Positions 16,981 to 25,921 of a DNA stretch of 64,000 nt are shown here, one piece after another. The DNA is taken from assembly GCF_003284725.1 (NCBI RefSeq), contig NZ_PGTO01000002.1, positions 248,001-312,000 of the forward strand, given 5' to 3'. The notes under the pieces are model-generated. The model saw only the letters and a program-made list of their open reading frames with translations, did not search any database and was not told the DNA's origin. Source of the DNA: Paramagnetospirillum kuznetsovii. GTDB lineage: Bacteria > Pseudomonadota > Alphaproteobacteria > Rhodospirillales > Magnetospirillaceae. Made by a program: the position numbers and the translations under genes. Numbering within the stretch: the stretch's first letter is position 1; the number at the start of each line of letters is the position of its first letter.

Positions 16981-18360
16981 TCAGCTCCGCTTGATGGCGA
17001 AGCTGTCGATGTATTCCTTGGGCTTGGACGGGTCGAATTCCTTGCCCATGATGACGTGCTTCTTGAAGCTTTCATTGGGCGCGGCGAGCCCGGCTTCCTT
17101 CATGGCCCGATTGGCGTCCACCGCCAGAAAGACCTGGGTGGCGATGCTGCCGTAATTGATGTCGTCCTTTAGTTGGCCCCAGCGCTTCATCTGCGACAGA
17201 ATCCACACCGCCATGGAATGCCAGGGGAAGGGCTCGAAGCCGATGCGGTCGGGAACCTTGCGGATATTGCCCAGGCCATCGGCGAAGGTGCCGGTCAGCA
17301 CCTGCTCCACCACCGTCACCGGCTGGTTCAGGTAATTGGCCGGGGCGATGGCGGCCGCGATCTCCTTGCGGTTCTCCGCCTTGGTGGCATAGGCGGTGGC
17401 ATCGACGATGGAGCGCAGCAGCGCCTGGAAGGTGTTGGGATTCTGGGTCACGAATTCCCGGCTGGCCGAAAAGGCGCAGCACGGATGGCCGTCCCAGATT
17501 TCCTTGGACAGGATGTGGATGAAGCCGACGCCGTCATAGACGGCGCGCTGGTTCACCGGATCGGGGGCCAGGAAGCCGTCGATATTGTCGGCCCGCAGAT
17601 TGGCCACCATCTCGGGCGGCGGCACCGCCCTGATCTGGACGTCCCGGTCGGGGTCGATGCCGTGCTCGGCCAGATAATAGCGCAGCAGATAATTATGCAT
17701 GGAGTAGTCGAAGGGCACGGCGAGCTTGAAGCCCTTCCAATCCTTGGGGTCGCGCCGCTCCTTGTGCTTCATGGCCAAGGTGATGGCCTGGCCGTTGACG
17801 TTCTCGATGGCGGGCATGGTCCAGGGAACCGGGTTGGACCCCACCCCCAGCGAGATGGCCAGCGGCATGGGCGACAGCATATGGGCGGCGTCGTATTCCT
17901 TGTTCATGGCCTTGTCGCGGATGATGGCCCAGCCGGCGGTCTTGATGACCTCGGCGTTCAGGCCGTAGCGCGCGTAAAAGCCCATGGGCTGCGCCATGAT
18001 GATGGGGGTGGCGCAGGTGATGGGGATGAAGCCGATCTTGACGTCCTTCTTCTCCAGCGGACCGATCTTCTCGGCGGCGAAGGCCTCGCGGGCGGCGGCT
18101 AATGGAAAGAATTGCGAAACGGCCGCCATGGCCGTCCCCGAGCCGACCGCCTTCAGGAAGCCGCGCCGGGTGGTGTCGTCGGGGAACAGGGCGCGCATGA
18201 TCGCCTGATCGACGACGCTGCCGTAACGGGTGTCCTCGGCGGCGGCGGCCTGGGCGCGCTCGGCGGCATCTGCGTCATGGGCTTCCTGGCTGGAATGATT
18301 GCCGCATGAACAGCGCGACAGCCCGTGCCGGGGATTGAACGCGTCATCGAACATAGCCAT
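16981..18360 (-). CDS. cynA: Tat-exported cyanate/nitrate-type substrate-binding protein
   Basis: A 459-residue protein of the NrtA/CmpA/CynA group. The start at 18360 is chosen because an AAGGGGAC ribosome binding site lies just upstream. The longer frame has no such site and would run into the sigma-54 promoter. The N-terminus carries a Cys/His-rich segment, LSRCSCGNHSSQEAH, before a twin-arginine signal (DDTTRRGFLKAVG). Folded export through Tat is therefore expected. The mature part has the family sequences IGFIPITCATPIIMAQP and DGFLAPDPVNQRAVY. Whether it binds cyanate, nitrate or both cannot be fixed from sequence. The cyanase partner favours cyanate. Confidence 0.9.
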   Translation of the reverse strand: MAMFDDAFNPRHGLSRCSCGNHSSQEAHDADAAERAQAAAAEDTRYGSVVDQAIMRALFPDDTTRRGFLKAVGSGTAMAAVSQFFPLAAAREAFAAEKIGPLEKKDVKIGFIPITCATPIIMAQPMGFYARYGLNAEVIKTAGWAIIRDKAMNKEYDAAHMLSPMPLAISLGVGSNPVPWTMPAIENVNGQAITLAMKHKERRDPKDWKGFKLAVPFDYSMHNYLLRYYLAEHGIDPDRDVQIRAVPPPEMVANLRADNIDGFLAPDPVNQRAVYDGVGFIHILSKEIWDGHPCCAFSASREFVTQNPNTFQALLRSIVDATAYATKAENRKEIAAAIAPANYLNQPVTVVEQVLTGTFADGLGNIRKVPDRIGFEPFPWHSMAVWILSQMKRWGQLKDDINYGSIATQVFLAVDANRAMKEAGLAAPNESFKKHVIMGKEFDPSKPKEYIDSFAIKRS

Positions 18361-18400
18361 GGCTTGGTCCCCTTGATCGGATTGCGTTGAGCCAACCAAG

Positions 18401-18417
18401 TGCAATGGGCTTGCCAA
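18401..18417 (-). promoter_or_regulatory. sigma-54 (-24/-12) promoter of the cyanate operon
   Basis: On the minus strand the sequence reads TGGCAAGCCCATTGCA within 18401-18417. Compared with the sigma-54 consensus TGGCACGNNNNTTGCW it differs at one defined base, and GG and GC are 12 bases apart. It would start transcription near 18390, about 30 bases before the cynA start codon. Confidence 0.8.
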
Positions 18418-18473
18418 GTGGAATGACAGCGCCAAAGGCGCGGAAACCGCCGGTTTTTCCTTGGGTGGCCATG

Positions 18474-18527
18474 TAACGAGATTTCGTTATTTACGGAACT
18501 TCGTGATCTTGTTACGATTTTTCGTAA
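18474..18527. promoter_or_regulatory. three palindromic enhancer sites for the sigma-54 activator
   Basis: Three 16-bp palindromes share the pattern TWACGRNNNNTYGTRA: TAACGAGATTTCGTTA at 18474, TTACGGAACTTCGTGA at 18491 and TTACGATTTTTCGTAA at 18512. They lie about 85-135 bp upstream of the predicted cyn transcript start, the usual distance for sigma-54 upstream activating sites. They end 10 bases before the divergent activator's start codon, so autoregulation is also likely. The bound protein is inferred. Confidence 0.72.
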
Positions 18528-18537
18528 AGGAGCCGCC

Positions 18538-20400
18538 GTGACCACTCTCGCCCCTCTTCTGCTCGATGCCATGGCCGAAGCCGTGGTCGCCTTCGATCCG
18601 GTCGACGACCGCATCCTGGCGGCCAATGCCGCTGCCTGCCGCCTCTATGGGCGGCGAAGCGAGGATCTGGTCGGCGCGCGCATGAGCGCCCTGCATCCCG
18701 ACCAGTTTCCCAGTCTGGTGGTGTTCACCGAGGCGGTGCTGCATCAAGGGCGCGGCTGGACCCGCGCCCTGGCCTTGGAGGACGCCGACGGCAAGGGTCG
18801 GCAATTGGAATATCTGGCATCGCGCCTGACCCTCGACCAGCGCCAGGTGGTGGTGAGCCTGGTCAACGACCTCGAGGATGTGCGCCGCCGCGAGGTGGAT
18901 TCCGAGGCCGACGGCTTCCTGCGCGACGGCATGGAGGGATGGCGGCGGGTCGAGCAGGTCTTTCGCGACATCGAACGGCACAACCAGCTGATCCTGGGCG
19001 CGGCGGGCGAGGGAATTTACGGCGTCAACGCCGAGGGCAAGGCCACCTTCGTCAATCCGGCGGCCGAACGCTTGTTGGGCTGGAAGGCCGCCGACCTCGT
19101 CACCAGGAACATCCATCACGTGGTTCATTACGCCCATCCCGACGGTAGCCATTACGACGAGAAGGACTGTCCCATCTATTCGGCCTTTCGCGACGGCGCC
19201 ACCCGGCGGGTGGAAGACGACGTCTTTTGGCGCAAGGACGGCGCCCCCATCCGGGTGGAATACACCAGCACGCCCATCCGCGACCGCGGATCCATCGTCG
19301 GGGCGGTGATCGTCTTCCGCGACATCACGTCGCGCAAGGAATCCGAGGAACGGCTGCGCGCCGCCCTGGAAGAGGTGGAGCAGTTGCGCCAGCGTCTCGA
19401 ACTGGAAAACGCCTATCTCCAAGAAGAAATCAAGACCGAGCGCAAGCATCACGAGATCATCGGCGCCAGCGCCGCCATCCAACGTCTGTTGCGCCAGATC
19501 GAACTGGTGGCCGCCACCGAGGCGACGGTGCTGATCACCGGCGAATCCGGCACCGGCAAGGAACTGATCGCCCGCGCCCTGCACCAGGGCTCCAGCCGGT
19601 CGCACCGGCCCATGATCCGGGTCAATTGCGCCGCCATCCCGCGCGAGCTGTTCGAAAGCGAGTTCTTCGGCCATGTGAAGGGTGCCTTCACCGGGGCGGT
19701 GCGTGACCGGGTTGGGCGCTTCGAACTGGCCGACGGCGGCACCTTGTTCCTGGACGAGCTGGGCGAAATTCCGCTGGAGCTTCAGCCCAAATTGCTGCGG
19801 GTGCTTCAGGAGGGGCATTTCGAGCGGGTCGGCGAGGACCGCACCCGCTCGGTGGATGTCCGCGTCATCGCCGCCACCAACCGCCGCCTGGACGAGGAGG
19901 TGGCGCGCGGCACCTTCCGCGAGGATCTGTTCTATCGCCTGAACGTGTTTCCCATCGAATCGGTCCCACTGCGCCAGCGGCGCGACGATATTCCGCTGCT
20001 GGCGGCCCATATCGTCAAGACCTGCGCCCTGCGGCTGGGACGCCCGGCGCCGCAATTGACCCGAGGCGGCATCGAACAGTTGATGGACTACGACTGGCCC
20101 GGCAATGTGCGCGAGTTGGAGAACATCATCGAGCGGGCGGTGATCCTGGATCAGGGCGGGCGGCTTGCCTTCGACATCCCCGGCCGACGGGTGGGACTCC
20201 CCCTTCCCGCCACGCCGAGTCAGCCCGCCGAGGCCGTCGTCACCGAAACCAACCGGCGCGCCCGCGACCGCGCCAACATCATCCAGGCCCTGGCGGCCTG
20301 CGGCGGGCGCGTCTCCGGCCCCAGCGGCGCCGCCGCCATGCTGGGAGTCAGGCCGACCACCCTGGCGTCCCGAATCAAAACCCTCGGCATTCGTCCCTAG
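18538..20400 (+). CDS. PAS-domain sigma-54-dependent activator, probable regulator of the cyanate operon
   Basis: A 620-residue enhancer-binding protein with a GTG start after AAAGGAG. An N-terminal PAS-like region (about 5-120) is followed by a second PAS domain (about 140-265, [20 protein letters not shown]) and a short coiled coil. The AAA+ domain comes next, with Walker A GESGTGKE, the sigma-54-contacting loop GAFTGA, Walker [11 protein letters not shown] and [13 protein letters not shown]. The C-terminus is a Fis-type helix-turn-helix ([20 protein letters not shown]). There is no receiver domain, so a small molecule or redox cue is expected through PAS. It is divergent from cynA, with palindromes and a sigma-54 promoter between, which makes the cyn operon its likely target. 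Confidence 0.92.
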   Translation: MTTLAPLLLDAMAEAVVAFDPVDDRILAANAAACRLYGRRSEDLVGARMSALHPDQFPSLVVFTEAVLHQGRGWTRALALEDADGKGRQLEYLASRLTLDQRQVVVSLVNDLEDVRRREVDSEADGFLRDGMEGWRRVEQVFRDIERHNQLILGAAGEGIYGVNAEGKATFVNPAAERLLGWKAADLVTRNIHHVVHYAHPDGSHYDEKDCPIYSAFRDGATRRVEDDVFWRKDGAPIRVEYTSTPIRDRGSIVGAVIVFRDITSRKESEERLRAALEEVEQLRQRLELENAYLQEEIKTERKHHEIIGASAAIQRLLRQIELVAATEATVLITGESGTGKELIARALHQGSSRSHRPMIRVNCAAIPRELFESEFFGHVKGAFTGAVRDRVGRFELADGGTLFLDELGEIPLELQPKLLRVLQEGHFERVGEDRTRSVDVRVIAATNRRLDEEVARGTFREDLFYRLNVFPIESVPLRQRRDDIPLLAAHIVKTCALRLGRPAPQLTRGGIEQLMDYDWPGNVRELENIIERAVILDQGGRLAFDIPGRRVGLPLPATPSQPAEAVVTETNRRARDRANIIQALAACGGRVSGPSGAAAMLGVRPTTLASRIKTLGIRP

Positions 20401-21134
20401 GGCAAGATCGCCGCGTCGATGCGCTCGATCACGGCCTTGGGCACGGTCTTGCTGCACATCATGTAGCGCTTATTGCCCACCGGGACGTCGGGGAAGGTGA
20501 GCAAGCGAAGGCTTGCCGGAGGAATATTGGCGCCCTTGGCCAGGTCCACGTATTCTTCCTGGTCGGCGAACATGTAGTCGAATCGCCCGGCCGCCAGCAT
20601 GCTCACCATGCCGGTCGTGGTATTGCCCCGTGACAACTCGACGGTTTTCATCTTGGCGATGACGGCATCCACGGCGGTCCCATAGGAAAAGCCGTCCACA
20701 TAGCCCAACCGTAGATCCGGTGCTTCGGCCAGGGCCGCCAAGGTCTTGAACGGCGCGAATGCCTCCGAGCGATCCGCGCTGATCAGGACGCCGATGGGCT
20801 TGTTCTGATAGATCGACTTGGTGAAGACGGCATAGGCTTCCCGCTCTGGGGTCTTGAAGTTGCCCACGATGCAGATCCGGTCCTTGCCTTCCTGCACGCT
20901 TTTCAGCATCCGCTTCGGCGGCATCGCCTGAAACTGGTGCTCGATTCCGGCGCGGGTCAGAATGTCGCGGGCGATGTCGATGAACAGACCCTCGGCCTGA
21001 CGTTCCCCTTGCCAGGAATAGCCTGGGCGTTCGATGAAGCCGATGGTCAGCGGCTCCGCCAACGCGAGACCGGGGCGGAAGATCGCGACCGCAAGGCCCA
21101 AGAAGAAGATCGCACTCCGCATCTCATGCATCAT
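20397..21134 (-). CDS. periplasmic solute-binding protein of the amino-acid (SBP_bac_3) type
   Basis: A 245-residue exported protein. The start near 21134 gives [19 protein letters not shown], a signal peptide cleaved near A-L-A. Further ATGs at 21131 and 21122 are possible, and the frame is open upstream without signal character. The mature part starts [18 protein letters not shown] and has the two-lobed pattern of family 3 binding proteins ([35 protein letters not shown]). No permease or ATPase gene is nearby. It may be an orphan binding protein or a sensor-type relative. The last bases overlap the convergent activator stop. Confidence 0.72.
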   Translation of the reverse strand: MMHEMRSAIFFLGLAVAIFRPGLALAEPLTIGFIERPGYSWQGERQAEGLFIDIARDILTRAGIEHQFQAMPPKRMLKSVQEGKDRICIVGNFKTPEREAYAVFTKSIYQNKPIGVLISADRSEAFAPFKTLAALAEAPDLRLGYVDGFSYGTAVDAVIAKMKTVELSRGNTTTGMVSMLAAGRFDYMFADQEEYVDLAKGANIPPASLRLLTFPDVPVGNKRYMMCSKTVPKAVIERIDAAILP

Positions 21135-21320
21135 CCTGACCACCGGCGTATGATGCGAGAATATAGACGCGACGCGCCAATTAGAAGTGGTTTCCCCCAT
21201 GCAGCCCCGAACCATACACCTATGGCAAGGGTGGGTATGACAGGGGTGATTTTGTTCTTATTCCTGGGGTTGGCGCCTTTCGCCAAATATGACGCACGGC
21301 GCTCTCGGTCCCTTTTATAG

Positions 21321-22448
21321 CTAGCCCGAGGCCGTGGTGACGGCATCCAGCAGCATGCCCTTGAACAGGGTCAGCAGGTTTAGGTCGATGTCGGCGGCCA
21401 TGCGATCGGTCATCAGGGTCAGGGCTTCCTCGGGGGCCATGGGCTCCTTGTAGACCCGGCGATCGGTCAGCGCGCTGAAGATATCGACGATGGAGGCCAT
21501 GCGGGCCAATTCGTTCAGCTGTCCGCCCTTTAGACCGTTGGGATAGCCGCTGCCGTCCAGCTTTTCGTGATGCTGCTCGGCGATGGTGACGACGCCCTTG
21601 GGCAGGGACTCGCACAGTTTCAGATAATCGACACTTTTCGGCACGTGGCTGCGCATGACCTGCAATTCGGAATCGTCCAGGCGGCCGGGCTTGTTCAGCA
21701 CCTCGTGCGGGATCTTCATCTTGCCGATGTCGTGAACCAGCCCGCCCGATGTCACCAGGTTCATATCCTCGCCTTTCAGGCCGATGGTGTGGCCGAACAG
21801 CGAGAGTAAGGTCGCCACCCGCAACGAGTGGACATAGGAGTAGTTGTCGTGGCCCTTGACGTTGTCCAGGATCACCTTGAAGTCGTGATTGCTGACGGCG
21901 TCCACCAGGGACGAGCAGGCGCCGGTGACATCCTTGTATTCCAGCGGTTCGCCCCGGTCGATCAGGTCCGAGATGGTGTTGAAGCTTTCCACCGTGCGCT
22001 GCAGGGAGTCCCGGTATTGTGGCGCCAGACTTTCCCATCTGTTTTCGACCGACTTGTTGACCAGATTGGAGATGGTCCGGATCAGGCTGCTGCGGCGATA
22101 GGGTTTTTCCAGGCAGGCATCGGTGTCGCGCGCCGTTTCGCCCAGATGGGCGATGGCGCGATTGAGGGTGCGGATGATCGGGACGCCGGGAAGGAGGCGG
22201 CGGGCCGTCTTGACCGGGTCGCCTCCCATGCGGGGCATGGCCATCTCGTCCAGCAGCAAGACGCAGGGCGGCGTCTGGGCCAAGCCTTCCATGGCCATGT
22301 CGAAATGGGAGAAATCGACCACTTGGTAGAAGGAGGTCAGGGCCGTCGCCACCTGTCGGCGGTGGTCGGCATTGGCGTCGATCACGGCGACCAAGACCTT
22401 GCGCGAATGGGCCTTGGCGGCATCGGATAGGGCGGGGGCCGCGTTCAT
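21321..22448 (-). CDS. response regulator with HD-GYP cyclic-di-GMP phosphodiesterase domain
   Basis: A 375-residue protein. Residues about 18-140 form a receiver domain (VLVAVIDANADHRRQV, phosphoacceptor Asp in CVLLLDEMAMPRMGG, conserved Lys in CLEKPYRR). The C-terminal HD-GYP domain has the metal-binding HDIGK motif, HHEKLDGSGYP and SIVDIFSALTDRR. All GYP-class residues are visible, so it is probably an active c-di-GMP hydrolase controlled by phosphorylation. No histidine kinase is adjacent. Its start overlaps the stop of an unknown 229-residue gene as ATGA, indicating coupled translation. Confidence 0.88.
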   Translation of the reverse strand: MNAAPALSDAAKAHSRKVLVAVIDANADHRRQVATALTSFYQVVDFSHFDMAMEGLAQTPPCVLLLDEMAMPRMGGDPVKTARRLLPGVPIIRTLNRAIAHLGETARDTDACLEKPYRRSSLIRTISNLVNKSVENRWESLAPQYRDSLQRTVESFNTISDLIDRGEPLEYKDVTGACSSLVDAVSNHDFKVILDNVKGHDNYSYVHSLRVATLLSLFGHTIGLKGEDMNLVTSGGLVHDIGKMKIPHEVLNKPGRLDDSELQVMRSHVPKSVDYLKLCESLPKGVVTIAEQHHEKLDGSGYPNGLKGGQLNELARMASIVDIFSALTDRRVYKEPMAPEEALTLMTDRMAADIDLNLLTLFKGMLLDAVTTASG

Positions 22449-23134
22449 GCGGTCGCCGCCGTGCGAAGCGTGGCGGCGGGCATGTCCAGCCCGCGCAGGG
22501 TGTGTTCCAACACCTCGCGGATGGAGTCCGTTTGTTGAGCCGACGGACGCAGGCCGGTGGGGGCCGGGCGGCTCATGGAGGTCAGCCAGGCCCGCTGGCC
22601 GTTGGGTGTTTCCAGGAAGCGAAGCAACCGCCGCAGGGCATGGGCCATGATCTGGCCGACCCGCGGTTCCGCGTAGAAGGTGTCCCAGTTCAGATTGTGG
22701 CCGTGCGCCACCAAAAGCGACTGGAGCAGGGCCTTGCTGTGGCGGTCGTATTCCCCGTATTTCTCGCCATAGGCGGCTTCCAGGACATCGAAATAATTGC
22801 CCAGCAGCGGACGCGGATAGGGTGCGGGCTCGCCGCTCAGCAGTGTCTCGAACGGCCGAACCATCAAACGGCGGAACGGATTGTTGCGGGCCGAGGCCTT
22901 GTCGCGGCCGGGCTGCATGTCCTGGCGGCAGGCCTTCTCCTGATGCTCGAAGGCCACGTCCAGCTCGTAGGTGCCGCGCCCGACCAGTTTCAGGATCTTG
23001 ACCGCCTCCTCGACCCGGACCATGCCGTCGCGGGCAGTCTCGCGCAGCAGACGCTCCAACACGTCGGACACGATGGTCGCGGCGGCATAGCACTTCTTCT
23101 GAGAGTCGGAACACGCGGTTCGGTGTTTGCTCAT
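22445..23134 (-). CDS. uncharacterised protein coupled to the HD-GYP regulator
   Basis: A 229-residue soluble protein with no signal peptide, membrane segment or recognisable domain. It is mostly helical and Arg/Ala/Leu rich, with aromatic patches such as LLGNYFDVLEAAYGEKYGEY and HGHNLNWDTFYAEPRVGQ. Two Cys residues occur in the first 16 positions and another in the CRQDMQPG segment. Its stop overlaps the start of the HD-GYP response-regulator gene, so the two are made together. A sensor or partner role for c-di-GMP signalling is an inference from that coupling alone. Confidence 0.7.
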   Translation of the reverse strand: MSKHRTACSDSQKKCYAAATIVSDVLERLLRETARDGMVRVEEAVKILKLVGRGTYELDVAFEHQEKACRQDMQPGRDKASARNNPFRRLMVRPFETLLSGEPAPYPRPLLGNYFDVLEAAYGEKYGEYDRHSKALLQSLLVAHGHNLNWDTFYAEPRVGQIMAHALRRLLRFLETPNGQRAWLTSMSRPAPTGLRPSAQQTDSIREVLEHTLRGLDMPAATLRTAATA

Positions 23135-23194
23135 GGCCTTATCTGCCCCAACAGATTTGCGCCCAGCCGCGAAGCGACCGTCGTCCCGGAACTC

Positions 23195-23233
23195 CCCCCC
23201 TAACCCCGGGGCAATGTGCCGGGGTTAGGGGGG
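23195..23233. repeat. perfect 15-bp hairpin
   Basis: Two perfectly complementary 15-base arms (CCCCCCTAACCCCGG and its complement) enclose a 9-base loop, upstream of the 229-residue gene. There is no T-run on either strand, so it is a strong structure without the hallmarks of an intrinsic terminator. Confidence 0.6.
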
Positions 23234-23280
23234 CAACACAATGGACGGTCAGTAACCAATGTGAATGAAATATGTCTCGC

Positions 23281-23493
23281 TCAGCGCGAGTTGGACAGCA
23301 GGGCCGACAGGTGTTCCCATAATTGTCCATGGGTACAGGCGCAGTCGTTCCACCGTTCGCAGGTCCGCAGGGCGGCGCAGCGGCTACCGCCCTTGATCAT
23401 GGCGCCAGCCTGAAACAGGGCCTGATCGCCGATCAGGCCGTGAATCCTAGGGATTCGTTGGTCCAGGCAGTCGTGTGGGTTGCCGTCGCTCAT
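23281..23493 (-). CDS. small cysteine-rich hypothetical protein
   Basis: A 70-residue ORF starting MSDGNPHDCLDQRIPRIHGL, with a GAGG site about 7 bases before the ATG. Its C-terminal half holds a cysteine cluster in SRCAALRTCERWNDCACTH, a spacing compatible with a small metal-binding knuckle. It resembles short Cys-containing proteins grouped as DUF6455, but the match is too weak to assert. It is not clearly in an operon. The next gene downstream on this strand starts at 23134, after a strong hairpin. It may be a real small protein or a chance frame. Confidence 0.42.
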   Translation of the reverse strand: MSDGNPHDCLDQRIPRIHGLIGDQALFQAGAMIKGGSRCAALRTCERWNDCACTHGQLWEHLSALLSNSR

Positions 23494-23564
23494 TCTTGCC
23501 TCATCACCCTTCCGAGGCGATCATGGCACGCGCAAGGTGACGCCGCCATCGGGCGAAGGACGTA

Positions 23565-23602
23565 TAAAAAATAGAAAAGCCCTCCCCGCGAAGGGAGGGC
23601 TT
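23565..23602 (-). terminator. intrinsic terminator of the phaAB unit
   Basis: On the minus strand a perfect 10-bp stem (AAGCCCTCCC / GGGAGGGCTT) with a 6-base loop is followed by TTCTATTTTTT. It starts 25 bases after the phaB stop. This is a textbook rho-independent terminator. Confidence 0.9.
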
Positions 23603-23626
23603 CTCATCGCGGACCTGTATCAGGTC

Positions 23627-24349
23627 TTAGTACATGTGCTGACCGCCGTTGACCGACAGGGTCGAACCGGTGAAGAACTCGGCGTCGTCGGCCACCAGGA
23701 ACATCACGCAGCGCGCGATGTCCTCGGCGCGGCCGAGACGGCCCACCGGGATCTTGGCGATGATCTTTTCCAGCACCGCCGGCGGCACGGCGCGGACCAT
23801 GTCGGTGTCCACATAGCCGGGCGCGATGGCGTTGACGGTGATGTTCTTGGCGGCGCCTTCCAGGGCCAGGGCCTTGGTGAAGCCGTGGATGCCGGACTTG
23901 GCGGCAGCATAGTTGACCTGACCGTACTGACCGGCCTGACCGTTCACCGAACCGATATTGACGATACGGCCGAAGCCGCGCTCGCGCATGGATTCGATGA
24001 CCAGACGCGCCATGTTGAAGCACGAGCTCAGATTGGTGTGGATGACATCTTCCCACTGCTGATAGGTCATGCGGTGCATGACGCCGTCACGGGTGATGCC
24101 GGCATTGTTGACCACGACCTCGATCGGGCCATGGTCGGCGACGATCTTGGCGATGGCGGTCTCGCAGGCGCCGAAATTGCCGACGTCCCACTTCATGGAC
24201 GGGATGCCGGTTTCCTCGGTGAACTTCTTGGCGGCTTCGTCATTGCCGCCGTAATTGGCGACAACCTTGTAGCCGGCGTTCTTGAGCGCCACGGAAATGG
24301 CGCGACCGATGCCGCGGGTGCCACCGGTCACAACTGCTAAACGCCCCAT
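23627..24349 (-). CDS. phaB: acetoacetyl-CoA reductase
   Basis: A 240-residue short-chain dehydrogenase. It has the N-terminal cofactor loop TGGTRGIGRA, NNAG, and the catalytic Ser in GSVNGQAGQ followed by YAAAK. The QAGQYGQVNYAAAKSG stretch and C-terminal NGGQHMY are characteristic of PhaB. It reduces acetoacetyl-CoA to (R)-3-hydroxybutyryl-CoA with NADPH, the second step of polyhydroxybutyrate synthesis. The start at 24349 follows GAGGAGATCC. The longer frame lacks conserved sequence. It is downstream of phaA and ends at a strong terminator. Confidence 0.95.
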   Translation of the reverse strand: MGRLAVVTGGTRGIGRAISVALKNAGYKVVANYGGNDEAAKKFTEETGIPSMKWDVGNFGACETAIAKIVADHGPIEVVVNNAGITRDGVMHRMTYQQWEDVIHTNLSSCFNMARLVIESMRERGFGRIVNIGSVNGQAGQYGQVNYAAAKSGIHGFTKALALEGAAKNITVNAIAPGYVDTDMVRAVPPAVLEKIIAKIPVGRLGRAEDIARCVMFLVADDAEFFTGSTLSVNGGQHMY

Positions 24350-24437
24350 GGGGATCTCCTCTTGCTTGTGTCTCCGCTCGGCTCTTGAAGCCACCGTGTT
24401 GGTCCGGCACGGCCGAGTACCACCCGAATGAATGGAC

Positions 24438-24466
24438 GGAAAGCCGCCGGGCGGGTCCGGCTTTCC
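24438..24466 (-). terminator. hairpin in the phaA-phaB gap
   Basis: The 239-bp gap between phaA and phaB holds a 9-bp stem (GGAAAGCCG / CGGCTTTCC) with an 11-base loop and no T-run. It could partly stop phaA readthrough or set the ratio of the two transcripts. Nothing else recognisable lies in the gap. Confidence 0.4.
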
Positions 24467-24588
24467 ATGATGTCGAGGTCCGGCTGTCGCGGGGGAGGAG
24501 GCGGAGCCGCCGCCGTCCGCTGGACTGGACGGCGACGATCCGATTTCTTGCCTAACGCAGGATACCCCCGGTCAAGTCGGGCCGATGC

Positions 24589-25773
24589 CTACAGGCGCTC
24601 GAACACCGTGGCGATGCCCTGACCGCCGCCGATGCACATGGTCACCAAGGCGTATTTGCCATTGATGCGCTGCAATTCGTACAGCGCCTTGGTGGCGATG
24701 AAGGCGCCCGAGCAGCCGACCGGATGGCCCAACGCGATGGCGCCGCCATTGGGGTTGGTCTTCTTCATGTCCAGTTCCAGGCCCTTGGCCACGGCCAGCG
24801 CCTGGGAGGCGAAGGCTTCGTTGGACTCGATGACGTCCATGTCGGCCAGGGTCAGACCGGCCTTCTTCAGGGCCAGCTTGGAGGCGGGGATGGGGCCTTC
24901 GCCCATGACGTCGTTGGGCACACCGGCGATGGCGTAGGACACCAGGCGACCGATGGGCTTGTAGCCGGCCTTGGCGGCCACGGCGGCGTCGGCCAGGACG
25001 AAGAAGGCGGCGCCGTCATTGATGCCCGAGGCATTACCGGCGGTGACGCTTCCGTCCTTCTTGAAGGCGGGGCGCATCTTGGCCAGGGATTCCATGGTGG
25101 TGCTGGGCTTGCCGTGTTCGTCGGTGTCGAACACCACTTCGCCCTTCCTGGTCTGCTTCACGATGGGAACGATCTGCGACTTGAAGCGACCCTCGGAAAT
25201 GGCCAGGGCGGCACGGCGCTGGGATTCCACGGCGAAGGCGTCCTGGTCCTCGCGCGAGATGTTCCACTTGGTCGCCAGATTCTCGGCGGTGATGCCCATA
25301 TGGCCGCAGCCGAAGGGATCGGTCAGCACCGCGACCATCATGTCGATGGCCTGGGTGTCGCCCATGCGGGCGCCCGAGCGCAGGGCGGGCATCATGTAGG
25401 AGCCGCGCGACATGACCTCGACGCCGCCGCCGATGCCGTAGTCACAGTCGCCGAGCAGGATGTTCTGGGCGGTGGTCACGATGGCCTGCAAGCCCGACGA
25501 GCACAGACGGTTGACGTTCTGGGCCACCGAGTCCATGGACAGACCGGCCTGGATCGAGGCAACGCGCGAGACATAAGGGTAGCGCGAATCGGTGGGGATG
25601 CAGTTGCCGACGGTGACATAGTTGATCAGGTTGGGATCGACGCCCGAGCGCGCAACCGACTCCTTCATTACGGTACCGGCCAATTCCGGCGGGTCAATGT
25701 CGCTCAAGGAACCGCCGAAAGCTCCGATGGCGGACCGCACCGCGCTCAAAACGACGACATCACGTTTGGTCAT
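24589..25773 (-). CDS. phaA: acetyl-CoA acetyltransferase (beta-ketothiolase)
   Basis: A 394-residue thiolase of the biosynthetic type. The acyl-accepting Cys is in RLCSSGLQA, the catalytic His in NGGAIALGHPVGCSGA and the proton-relay Cys in TMCIGGGQG, all intact. It condenses two acetyl-CoA into acetoacetyl-CoA, the first step toward polyhydroxybutyrate, and feeds phaB downstream. A GAGGAG ribosome binding site precedes the ATG. Together with phaB, phaC and phaR within 5 kb it completes the polymer pathway. Confidence 0.95.
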   Translation of the reverse strand: MTKRDVVVLSAVRSAIGAFGGSLSDIDPPELAGTVMKESVARSGVDPNLINYVTVGNCIPTDSRYPYVSRVASIQAGLSMDSVAQNVNRLCSSGLQAIVTTAQNILLGDCDYGIGGGVEVMSRGSYMMPALRSGARMGDTQAIDMMVAVLTDPFGCGHMGITAENLATKWNISREDQDAFAVESQRRAALAISEGRFKSQIVPIVKQTRKGEVVFDTDEHGKPSTTMESLAKMRPAFKKDGSVTAGNASGINDGAAFFVLADAAVAAKAGYKPIGRLVSYAIAGVPNDVMGEGPIPASKLALKKAGLTLADMDVIESNEAFASQALAVAKGLELDMKKTNPNGGAIALGHPVGCSGAFIATKALYELQRINGKYALVTMCIGGGQGIATVFERL

Positions 25774-25921
25774 TGCCTAGTTCTCCTCAAGGAATCCACA
25801 CATCGGAAGGCCTCAAATGCTGGGATCGGCTCCCCCAAATCCAACACGCCCACGATTAACGGTACAAACCCCCATCGCGGGTGCAGAATAGCGGGAACAC
25901 AAGCTCCAGAGAAGTCCCGAT

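Noticed and set aside
16981-18435. 25-residue longer binding-protein start
   Set aside because: It would place the start codon upstream of the sigma-54 promoter. The ribosome binding site lies before 18360.
18487-20457. 656-residue open frame opposite the sigma-54 activator
   Set aside because: Shadow of a gene with intact AAA+ motifs. It would also read through the enhancer palindromes.
21321-23114. 597-residue frame reading through the HD-GYP gene and upstream
   Set aside because: The upstream part is an out-of-frame shadow of the 229-residue gene. The real start is the ATGA overlap at 22448.
23139-23330. 63-residue minus-strand frame across the perfect hairpin
   Set aside because: It runs through the palindrome, has no good ribosome binding site and overlaps the better candidate at 23281-23493.
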